Of a stretch of 10,444 nt of DNA, positions 1 to 6,170 are shown one piece after another. The stretch is taken from positions 1 through 10,444 of the forward strand of contig CANLGS010000069.1 in NCBI GenBank assembly GCA_947490035.1, written 5' to 3'. Position numbers and translations under genes: made by a program. This stretch comes from Gemmataceae bacterium. Its GTDB lineage: Bacteria; Planctomycetota; Planctomycetia; Gemmatales; Gemmataceae. The notes beneath the pieces are model-generated. The model saw nothing but the letters and a program-made list of their open reading frames with translations. It had not been told where the DNA came from and did not search any database. How positions within the stretch are numbered: position 1 is the stretch's first letter; every line of letters begins with the position of its first letter.

Positions 1-271
1 GGTTGACAGTGCCGTCTTTCGGGTCCACCGTAAACAGGACCGTGCATTTGAACCCGTGGTGCTTCGAGAGGATCTTCGCGAGCTGCGGGATGGCCTCTTC
101 CGAGCGGTACTCCTGGTCGCCGCTGACGAGGACGACGTGCTTGCCCTTACCGGGGCCGTCGCCGCCGTCGAGGACGACGGGTTTGTCTTCCGCCGAGGCG
201 AGCGGGGGGCGTAAGCCCCCTGATGCGATAACCACGAGCGCGAGTGCGGCAGCGAAGCGGGTGAGTTTCAT
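1..271 (-). CDS. ThuA-like secreted protein, N-terminal part (runs off the left edge)
   Basis: The first 90 codons of a minus-strand gene are present; the rest lies outside the window. The protein opens MKLTRFAAALALVVIAS, a short basic start followed by a hydrophobic stretch. A likely signal-peptidase site follows at LASA|ED (about residue 27), so export is expected. The mature part has a Gly/Asp-rich linker, then KGKHVVLVSGDQEYRSEEA (about 42-60) and QLAKILSKHHGFKCTVLF. This is the typical opening of the planctomycete ThuA-like proteins, which have a glutamine-amidotransferase-like fold, are often found with sugar or heme-linked domains, and have poorly defined activity. The codons for SGGLRPPLAS coincide with a GC-rich hairpin (205-220), suggesting a repeat element has been absorbed into the signal-peptide region. 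No good ribosome-binding site precedes the ATG. It is divergent from the peptidase at 428. The family call is good; the function is open. Confidence 0.8.
   Translation of the reverse strand, partial: MKLTRFAAALALVVIASGGLRPPLASAEDKPVVLDGGDGPGKGKHVVLVSGDQEYRSEEAIPQLAKILSKHHGFKCTVLFTVDPKDGTVN
205..220. repeat. Hairpin GGGGGC-GTAA-GCCCCC inside the ThuA-like gene
   Basis: A perfect 6-bp stem (205-210 with 215-220) closes a GTAA tetraloop of GNRA type on the plus strand. It is preceded by GCGAGCG (199-205), a motif also present in the palindrome at 318-367. It lies in frame in the signal-peptide region of the minus-strand gene and encodes part of SGGLRPPLAS. From memory, similar hairpins are dispersed in Gemmata-type genomes; this cannot be verified here. 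Confidence 0.6.
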
Positions 272-317
272 GGCGGGTCTGGTGGGTGAGAGGGTGAGCG
301 AAGAACCCACTCTTTTG

Positions 318-367
318 CTGTGGCCGCTCGCGGCTTCGCAAGTTTGCGAAGCCGCGAGCGGCCACAG
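318..367. repeat. Perfect 24-bp-arm palindrome (REP-like) between divergent genes
   Basis: Arm 318-341 is the exact reverse complement of arm 344-367, with only GT between them. It sits between two divergent gene starts and has no T-tract on either side, so it is not a conventional terminator. A 21-base near-copy of its first half occurs at 9430-9450 (19 of 21 identical), which points to a dispersed repeat family rather than a local regulatory site. It ends about 60 bases before the peptidase start. Confidence 0.8.
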
Positions 368-394
368 GTCCCGGGTAGGTTTCTTCTGGCGTAG

Positions 395-400
395 TATACT
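395..400 (+). promoter_or_regulatory. Possible -10 element for the S9 peptidase gene
   Basis: TATACT lies 28 bases before the ATG at 428, leaving room for a leader of about 20 bases that carries the ribosome-binding site GGAGGG (417-422, 5 bases from the ATG). No convincing -35 hexamer is visible at the usual distance, so this is tentative. Confidence 0.35.
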
Positions 401-427
401 GCCTGGACGACATTCGGGAGGGCAGTC

Positions 428-2836
428 ATGTTTCGATCGCTGTTGTGCGGGGTATGCGCGTTGATCGCCACCGTGGACGCCTTCGGGCAAGAGGGCTACC
501 AGAAGCCGCCGCAAGCGATCATCGACATACTCGATGCGCCCGCGCCGCCGGCCCTCTCCGTCTCGCCCACCGGCGAGAACATCCTGCTCGTGCAGTCGGC
601 ACGCTACCCGTCCATCGAAGAGGTCGCGGCGCCGATGCTGCGGCTCGCGGGGCTGCGCATCAACCCGAAGACGAACGGCCCGGCACGGCCGCCGCGCGTC
701 ACCGGGTTGTCGCTGATGCCGGTCACCGGCGGCGACGCGAAGCCGATCCCACTGCCAGAGAAAGCGAAGGTCGGGTTCCCGATGTGGTCGCCGGACGGCA
801 AGCGATTCGCGCTGCTGAACACCACCGACGCCGGCATCGAACTGTGGGTGTGCGATCTGGACGAACTGAAACTGGAGAAGGTGGAGGGCGTGCGGCTGAA
901 CGGCGCCATCGGCGAAGCGGTTCAGTGGATGCCGAACTCGCGCTCGCTACTCGCGCAACTGATCCCCGAAGGCCGCGGCGACGCACCCACGCCGCCGATC
1001 GCGCCGAGTGGCCCGGTGGTTCAAGAGAGCGGCGGCAAAGCGGCACCGGTTCGCACCTATCAGGACATGCTGAAAGAACCGCACGACGCGGCGCTGTTCG
1101 AGTACTACTGCACGTCGCAACTCGCGGTCGTCAGCACCAAGCCGGGAAAGCCAGCGGTCCACAACATCGGGCCGCCCGCGATCCACATCGGCTCGGACCC
1201 GTCGCCGGACGGCGTACTGGTGCTGGTGTATCGCGTGCAGAAGCCGTTCTCGTACCTGCACCCGTATTCGGCGTTCCCGCGCGCGGTGGAGGTGTACAAG
1301 ACCGGGAACGGCGAGAAGTCCGGCACGGTCGCGGAACTACCGCTGCAAGACAAGGTGCCCATTGAAGGCGTCCCGACCGGACCGCGCTCGGTGCGGTGGA
1401 TTCCTACCCTTCCCCATACGCTCATCTGGGCGGAAGCTTTGGACGACGGCGACCCCAAGAAGAAGGTGCCGCACCGCGACGCGCTGTTCACCACGAACGC
1501 CAGTGGCGAGATCAAGGGTAACGAGTTGCTGAAGGTGGAACACCGGTTCGCGGGCATCGACTTCTTCCCGACCGGCAACCGGATGCTGCTCCGCGACTAC
1601 GACCGCGACCGCAAGTGGGGGCGCACGTTCCTCGCGCCGACCACCGCGATCCTCGCCACCGACCCGAAGCTGTTGTTCGAGCGCTCCGTACAGGACCGCT
1701 ACGGCGATCCGGGTTCGCCGCTCCTGCGGCAACTTCCGAGCGGGCACGCGATGATCCGCACCGCGGGCGACCCGGCGGGCGACACGTTCTTCCTGCACGG
1801 CAGCGGCGCGACCCCGAAGGGCGACCGCCCGTTCCTCGACAAGTACGACCTGAAGACCGGCAAGGCCGAGCGCCTCTACCACAGCCCGGAGAACGTGTAC
1901 GAAGAGGTCGTTCGCGTGCTGAACGTGACCGGGACGAAGGTACTCGTTCGGCGTGAGTCGGTATCGGAGCCGCCGAACTACTTCTACCGCGACGGACCGC
2001 ACGAGAAGGCGCTCACGAAGAACACCGACCCGGCGCCGGAACTGCGCAAGGCGAAGAAGCAACTCGTCACCACGAAGCGCGCCGACGGGACGACGATCTC
2101 CTTCACGCTGCACCTGCCGCCCGGTCACAAGGACGGCGACAAGGTGCCAGCGGTGTTCTACGCGTACCCGGTGGAGTTCGCGTCGGCGGACACCGCGAGC
2201 CAGATCACCGGCTCGCCGCACCGGTTCACCGCGGTCAGCGGCTACTCGCACCTGTTCTTCCTCACGCAGGGCTACGCGGTGATGGAAGTGTCGATGCCGA
2301 TCGTCGGCCCGCCGGAGACCGCGAACAACAACTTCATCGACCAACTGAACTCGAACGCGTCAGCGGCGCTCGACAAGGCCGCCGAGTTCGGGATCGACAA
2401 GGACCGCGTCGGCGTGATGGGCCACAGCTACGGCGCGTTCATGACGGCGAACCTGCTGGCGCACTCGAAGCTGTTCAAGGCGGGCATCGCGCGGAGCGGG
2501 GCGTACAACCGGACGCTGACGCCGTTCGGCTTCCAGAACGAGCGCCGCACGTTCTGGGAGGCGCCGGAGATTTACGGCAAGATGTCGCCGTTCTACCACG
2601 CGGAGAAGATCAAGGAGCCGCTGCTGCTGGTTCACGGCGCGGCGGACAGCAACCCCGGCACGTTCCCGGTGCAGAGCGAGCGCATGTACCAGGCGGTCCG
2701 CGGCAACGGCGGCACGGCGCGGTTGGTGCTGCTGCCGCACGAGGACCACGGGTACAGCGCCCGCGAGTCCATCGGCCACGTGCTATATGAACAGATCGCG
2801 TGGTTCGACAAGTACGTGAAGGCCGCGAAGAAATGA
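428..2836 (+). CDS. Secreted prolyl oligopeptidase-family serine peptidase, glutamyl endopeptidase-like (S9D)
   Basis: An 802-aa serine peptidase expected to cut peptides outside the cytoplasm. The start has GGAGGG 5 bases upstream. MFRSLLCGVCALIATVDAFG is a signal peptide, with cleavage likely near residue 20. Residues of about 40-520 look like a beta-propeller, with blade-like motifs such as LSVSPTGENILL and MWSPDGKRFALL. The C-terminal alpha/beta hydrolase domain carries GHSYGAFMTANLLAHS with nucleophile Ser667, HGAADSNPGTFP with Asp740, and LPHEDHGYSARES with His774, so the triad is complete. The stretches GIARSGAYNRTLTPFGFQNE and HGYSARESIGHVL closely resemble plant chloroplast glutamyl endopeptidase, which places it in S9D rather than among dipeptidyl peptidase IV enzymes. 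Cleavage after Glu is inferred from the family. It appears monocistronic: an inverted repeat separates it from the next gene. Confidence 0.9.
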   Translation: MFRSLLCGVCALIATVDAFGQEGYQKPPQAIIDILDAPAPPALSVSPTGENILLVQSARYPSIEEVAAPMLRLAGLRINPKTNGPARPPRVTGLSLMPVTGGDAKPIPLPEKAKVGFPMWSPDGKRFALLNTTDAGIELWVCDLDELKLEKVEGVRLNGAIGEAVQWMPNSRSLLAQLIPEGRGDAPTPPIAPSGPVVQESGGKAAPVRTYQDMLKEPHDAALFEYYCTSQLAVVSTKPGKPAVHNIGPPAIHIGSDPSPDGVLVLVYRVQKPFSYLHPYSAFPRAVEVYKTGNGEKSGTVAELPLQDKVPIEGVPTGPRSVRWIPTLPHTLIWAEALDDGDPKKKVPHRDALFTTNASGEIKGNELLKVEHRFAGIDFFPTGNRMLLRDYDRDRKWGRTFLAPTTAILATDPKLLFERSVQDRYGDPGSPLLRQLPSGHAMIRTAGDPAGDTFFLHGSGATPKGDRPFLDKYDLKTGKAERLYHSPENVYEEVVRVLNVTGTKVLVRRESVSEPPNYFYRDGPHEKALTKNTDPAPELRKAKKQLVTTKRADGTTISFTLHLPPGHKDGDKVPAVFYAYPVEFASADTASQITGSPHRFTAVSGYSHLFFLTQGYAVMEVSMPIVGPPETANNNFIDQLNSNASAALDKAAEFGIDKDRVGVMGHSYGAFMTANLLAHSKLFKAGIARSGAYNRTLTPFGFQNERRTFWEAPEIYGKMSPFYHAEKIKEPLLLVHGAADSNPGTFPVQSERMYQAVRGNGGTARLVLLPHEDHGYSARESIGHVLYEQIAWFDKYVKAAKK

Positions 2837-2851
2837 GATGAAGAGGAACTC

Positions 2852-2955
2852 GCCGCAGATGACGCAGAGTGACGCAGATTAAAGGCAGGAGGCCGAGTTC
2901 TTCAAGACACTCTTCCTCTTCTTTCTTATCTGCGCCCGTCTGCGTCATCTGCGGC
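2852..2955. repeat. Inverted repeat between the peptidase and the kinase genes
   Basis: GCCGCAGATGACGCAG (2852-2867) is exactly complementary to 2940-2955. The inner flanks pair again imperfectly: GACGCAGATTAAAG (from 2871) against CTTATCTGCG on the right. The left arm contains three GCAGA units spaced 9-10 bases apart. The 72-base centre is pyrimidine-rich. It starts 15 bases after the peptidase stop and could end its transcript as a large stem, but there is no T-tract after the right arm. Repeats of the type CGCAGATnACGCAGA are, from memory, scattered in many environmental bacterial genomes. Confidence 0.7.
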
Positions 2956-2982
2956 TCTTCGTCTTGTATTTCGAGACACACA

Positions 2983-3918
2983 ATGGCGGATTCGCAGTCC
3001 TTTGTCATCGGCATCGACGGCGGGGCGTCGCACACGGTCGCGGTGCTCGCGGACGCGCGCACCGGCGCGGCGCTGGGGCGCGGCGAGGGCGGGCCGTCGA
3101 ACATTCAGGCGATCGGCGTCGATGCCGCGCTGCGCGAACTGAACGCGGCCGTCGTCGGCGCGTTCGACGCGGCGAAGGTGACCCGCGTCCCGGTCGCGGC
3201 GGCAGCGCTGGGGTTGGCCGGCGTGGACGGGCGCGAAGGCGCGGACGTGATCCGCGGGTGGGCCGAAATGGTGCAACTCGCGGACAAACTCACCGTCGCG
3301 AACGACGCGACGCTGCTGTTCGCGGCCGGCACGCCGGACGGGTGGGGTTTGGCGGTCGTGGCGGGGACTGGCTCGATCGCGTTCACGCTCGACGCGCAAG
3401 GGAACGACGCCCGCGCCGGCGGCTGGGGCTACCTGATGGGCGACGAGGGCAGCGCGTTCCGACTCGGGCTGCTCGGGCTGCGGGCCGCGTGTCGCGCCGC
3501 CGACAACATCGGCGAACCGACCGCGCTGCTGTCGGCGTTCTTGAAGGAATTGGGTTCCGACGACCCGCGCGAGTTCATCCCGGCGGTGTATCGCGGGAAG
3601 TGGGACAAGGCCGCGATAGCGGCACTCGCGCCACGAGTGCTGACCGCAGTCGCGTCGGGCGACGCGGTCGCAAGCGCGATCTTCGAGCAGGAGGCGCGCG
3701 AACTGGCGCGAACCGCGGCGGGCGCAGTCGCGGCCGGCGGCTTGCCGCGCGATAACCTCCCGATTGCGTTAACCGGTGGGCTGGTGATCGAGAGCGCGAT
3801 GTACCGCAACCGCTTCCTGCACGAACTCCGCGCCTGCGGCGTCACGCCGTGGCCGGTGGGGTTGGTGGAAGACCCCGTTGTGGGCGCGGTGGTGCTGGCG
3901 CGAAAGTTGTTGAGCTGA
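2983..3918 (+). CDS. BadF/BadG/BcrA/BcrD-type ATPase, N-acetylglucosamine kinase-like
   Basis: A 311-aa sugar kinase of the ASKHA (actin/Hsp70/hexokinase) fold, the usual size for NAGK-type GlcNAc kinases. Expected reaction: ATP plus N-acetylglucosamine giving GlcNAc-6-phosphate in the cytoplasm. Visible motifs are phosphate-1 FVIGIDGGASHTVAVLAD (7-24), a probable catalytic Asp in VANDAT (Asp108), phosphate-2 VVAGTGSIAFTL (125-136), GGWGYLMGDEGSAFRLG (146-162), and the adenosine motif LPIALTGGLV (259-268). The frame is open upstream to another ATG at 2869, but that segment is Ser/Cys-rich repeat sequence. MADSQSFVIGIDGG is therefore taken as the true start, although no clear ribosome-binding site precedes it. 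The gene faces the minus-strand Rpn/AnmK run with only 3 bases between stop codons. BadF-family ATPases also act on other substrates, so GlcNAc specificity is an inference. Confidence 0.85.
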   Translation: MADSQSFVIGIDGGASHTVAVLADARTGAALGRGEGGPSNIQAIGVDAALRELNAAVVGAFDAAKVTRVPVAAAALGLAGVDGREGADVIRGWAEMVQLADKLTVANDATLLFAAGTPDGWGLAVVAGTGSIAFTLDAQGNDARAGGWGYLMGDEGSAFRLGLLGLRAACRAADNIGEPTALLSAFLKELGSDDPREFIPAVYRGKWDKAAIAALAPRVLTAVASGDAVASAIFEQEARELARTAAGAVAAGGLPRDNLPIALTGGLVIESAMYRNRFLHELRACGVTPWPVGLVEDPVVGAVVLARKLLS

Positions 3919-3921
3919 CGG

Positions 3922-4854
3922 TCACGCCGTCGCGATCAAATCGGCCCAATCGGTCGCGTCGAGAACGTGTTCAAGCAGGCTCTCCAGACGCGCGCGATCT
4001 TGAATCGCTTCGATGACTTCGCGAACTTCCTGGGACACCGGCCCGAACTTCTTGGTTCCGAGGCGCAGGATAGACGCTCGCGCGGCTTCCATCGTGCCGA
4101 TCTCCTTGCCGCGTGCCTCGCCGCGCGCCTCGCCTTTCGCGATCCACGCGTTCACGACGGTGGATTCTTCCATGTTCCAGCCCTCCAGTTTCTGTTCCCA
4201 GATGTCCTTCCGCCCCGCTTTCTCAGCGAAGACGAGCGCGATCCCGGCGAACTCGGCCTTGCGCCGCGTGTCCGGTTCGCCGTCGGCCAACGCCTTCCAC
4301 CGGTCGATCATGTCGGACTTATCGCCGCCGACCATGAGCGGAAGCCAGGGCAGTAGTGCCCGCGACCACCGGCCTGCTTCAAGCCCCTCCAAGAGGTCCG
4401 CCCCGGATTCGTGTTCGAGGTTTCGCTCCACGACGTTCAACTGCGTGTGAAGCCCAGCGGCCGGCCAGGTCATCTCGCGCGACGCAGACCCGTTACCCGT
4501 CAGGTTAACGACCGCGGCGCCCAAATGGAAGCGGCTCCCACGCCCCGCGTCCGGCTTGCGGTTTAGCCACAGACCGGAAAGGTAGCCCAACATCCGGCCG
4601 AACATCTCCGGGTCCGGCTTCGTCTGGAACTCGATCGCCACGGCCCACGGGACGCGGTTTCGCGTGATGTCTGCGACGTGCGCGACGGTGTCCGACGCGC
4701 GGTCAGTGCCGCCGGGGAAAGGCAAGTCGCGCGTGTCCAGCCACTCGCGAAACATGAAGCCGTCCGGTGGCAGACCGAGCAGCCAACCGAGGAACGCGCG
4801 CGGGTCGAACTTCGCCGCAAACCGACTGGCCTGATCGAAGTGGTTCACCGGCAC
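3922..4854 (-). CDS. Rpn/PD-(D/E)XK nuclease-family protein (putative transposase-type annotation)
   Basis: A 310-aa protein of the Rpn group (recombination-promoting nucleases, often annotated as putative transposases although they do not form classical insertion sequences). The nuclease-like part covers about residues 35-120: DRASDTVAHVAD supplies the acidic residue (Asp55 or Asp62), and WAVAIEFQTKPDPEMFGRML gives the E-x-Q signature (Glu75, Gln77) and its following helix. The C-terminal part has a charged linker GEARGEARGKE (241-251) and a helical tail, as in DUF4351-type relatives. The start is a GTG at 4854, chosen because GGAGG lies 8 bases upstream; an in-frame GTG two codons later is less well spaced. 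It begins 14 bases after the anmK-like stop, so the two are probably co-transcribed. No terminal inverted repeats or target duplications were seen. DNA cleavage is inferred from the family. Confidence 0.75.
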   Translation of the reverse strand: MPVNHFDQASRFAAKFDPRAFLGWLLGLPPDGFMFREWLDTRDLPFPGGTDRASDTVAHVADITRNRVPWAVAIEFQTKPDPEMFGRMLGYLSGLWLNRKPDAGRGSRFHLGAAVVNLTGNGSASREMTWPAAGLHTQLNVVERNLEHESGADLLEGLEAGRWSRALLPWLPLMVGGDKSDMIDRWKALADGEPDTRRKAEFAGIALVFAEKAGRKDIWEQKLEGWNMEESTVVNAWIAKGEARGEARGKEIGTMEAARASILRLGTKKFGPVSQEVREVIEAIQDRARLESLLEHVLDATDWADLIATA

Positions 4855-4868
4855 TTTCTTACCCTCCG

Positions 4869-6059
4869 TTACGCGGCCCGGTTCGCACGGGGGTACTCGC
4901 CGGTCTGGTCGGCCAGCCACGCGGCGCAGCGCGCCCAGTTGCGCCCGTCGCCGGGGCAGAGGTGACCCAGGAGCCTTCCGCCGGTTGCGCCGGTCATCAC
5001 CGGCAGGTTGCCCGCAACACCATCGCACGTCAGCGCCGCCAGCACCGCCACCGCCGCCGCGTTCCGCGACAGCGCCGGTATGCCGACCGCGTCGGCGCGC
5101 TCGACACTTCCACTGAATTGCTTCGCCACCAGTTGCCACAGGAAGCCGTTTCGCACGCCGCCGCCGGCGAGCAACACGCGGCGCGCCCCGTCCGGCTTCA
5201 TCAGCGTGTGCCGGCACCCGTCGCCGATCGCGCGGGCGGCGAGGTGCGTCGCCGTGCAGAGCAAGTCGGGGAGGGTTGCGTTGAGTTGCCGTACCGCGTC
5301 GAACGCCGCGAGCAAGAAGTTGCGGCCGAACGCTTCCGCGTGAACGGTCTTCGGAGGCGTGCGTGTCAGGTGCGGGTGTTCCAACCACCGCGCCAGGAGC
5401 GGGTCGAGGCACCGCCCCTGCACCGCTTGCTTGCCGCCGAGGTCGTGCAGTTCTTTGCCGCGTGTGGCGTGAAAGAGGATCGCGTCGAGCAGTTGGTTCC
5501 CCGGTCCGGCCTCGAAGCCGGACACAGCGGACACCGACCCGCCCGCCGGGACGAGTAGCACCGTTGAGACGGCGCCGAGGTGAACGAGCAGGCGCGATTC
5601 GGCCGGGTCGCGGAAGAGGAGGAAGTCGGATACGGCCGCGATGGGATGACCGGTGCCGCCGGCGGCGCGGTCGCGGTCGGCGAACCCGTGCAGCACCGTA
5701 ACGCCGGTCTGCTCGGCCACGCGCTCCGCGACCTCCGGCCAGTACACCGGAACGGAACCCGCGGGCCGAGTCGGTTCGAGGATGCCGACCGCGAACGTGT
5801 CGCGCGGCGACACCGCGGCTTTGCTCAGCGCCTGCCGAGCCGCGAACACCGCGGTGTCCGCGACGGCGCGCAGGAACTCTGGCGGGAGCGCGGCGGGGGG
5901 CGTGCGGAACACGTCGCGCACGCCGGGCGGGAACGCGACCCGCGGCGCGGCCACGACGCGCGTCACGAGGTCGAGGCCCAGCCCTTCGACCCGCACCGCG
6001 ACCGCGTCCACGCCCTCCAGCCCGGAGCCGACCGAGAGGCCGAGTAAGGTTCGGACCAT
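4869..6059 (-). CDS. anmK: Divergent anhydro-N-acetylmuramic acid kinase (AnmK-like)
   Basis: A 396-aa protein, near the usual AnmK length. AnmK enzymes open and phosphorylate 1,6-anhydro-MurNAc to MurNAc-6-phosphate during peptidoglycan recycling. Family landmarks are FADRDRAAGGTGHPI (126-140, matching DxxxGGQGAPL and holding the likely catalytic Asp), FEAGPGNQLLDA (182-193, GPGN motif), FGRNFL (244-249), LLAGGGVRNGFLW (296-308) and GNLPVMTGA (350-358). The N-terminal ATP loop is altered: GLSVGSGLEGVD (7-18) where GxMSGTSxDGxD is usual. HLGAVSTVLL (160-169) replaces the normal NIGGIANVT. Activity is therefore uncertain. The ATG at 6059 is used because the 28 codons upstream are only repeat sequence (MRSEEQ...LTPHSSLFE). 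No Shine-Dalgarno site is seen; a long hairpin ends 7 bases before the start. Confidence 0.8.
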   Translation of the reverse strand: MVRTLLGLSVGSGLEGVDAVAVRVEGLGLDLVTRVVAAPRVAFPPGVRDVFRTPPAALPPEFLRAVADTAVFAARQALSKAAVSPRDTFAVGILEPTRPAGSVPVYWPEVAERVAEQTGVTVLHGFADRDRAAGGTGHPIAAVSDFLLFRDPAESRLLVHLGAVSTVLLVPAGGSVSAVSGFEAGPGNQLLDAILFHATRGKELHDLGGKQAVQGRCLDPLLARWLEHPHLTRTPPKTVHAEAFGRNFLLAAFDAVRQLNATLPDLLCTATHLAARAIGDGCRHTLMKPDGARRVLLAGGGVRNGFLWQLVAKQFSGSVERADAVGIPALSRNAAAVAVLAALTCDGVAGNLPVMTGATGGRLLGHLCPGDGRNWARCAAWLADQTGEYPRANRAA

Positions 6060-6066
6060 TTCAAAC

Positions 6067-6165
6067 AGTGAGGAGTGAGGAGTGAGGAGTGAGGAGTGAA
6101 GAACAAGCAGAACCCGAGGCGTCACTTGTTCTTCACTCCTCACTCCTCACTCCTCACTCCTCACT
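6067..6165. repeat. 41-bp-arm perfect inverted repeat built of GTGAGGA heptamers
   Basis: Arm 6067-6107 is the exact reverse complement of arm 6125-6165, with a 17-base loop. Most of each arm is a tandem heptamer (AGTGAGG, four to five units) ending in AAGAACAAG. It fills the gap between the stop of the GATase-like gene (6171) and the start of anmK (6059). Transcribed from the minus strand, it would form a very stable stem 5 bases after one stop codon and 7 bases before the next start. It may act as a terminator, processing site or translational barrier, or be a dispersed repeat with no local role. Confidence 0.9.
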
Positions 6166-6170
6166 CTCCC

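Noticed and set aside
318..367. Palindrome read as a Rho-independent terminator
   Set aside because: It lies between two divergent gene starts and has no T-tract on either strand.
1337..2344. Long minus-strand open frame (335 codons) inside the S9 peptidase gene
   Set aside because: It lies wholly within a confidently identified gene, with Arg/Val-rich composition and no recognisable domain.
4855..5412. Upstream extension of the Rpn gene to an ATG at 5412
   Set aside because: The extension overlaps the anmK coding region in another frame and is Arg/Pro/Gly-rich; the GTG at 4854 has a good ribosome-binding site and starts the recognisable family sequence.
6067..6165. Inverted repeat read as insertion-sequence ends
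   Set aside because: Only 17 bases lie between the arms, with no transposase and no visible target duplication.
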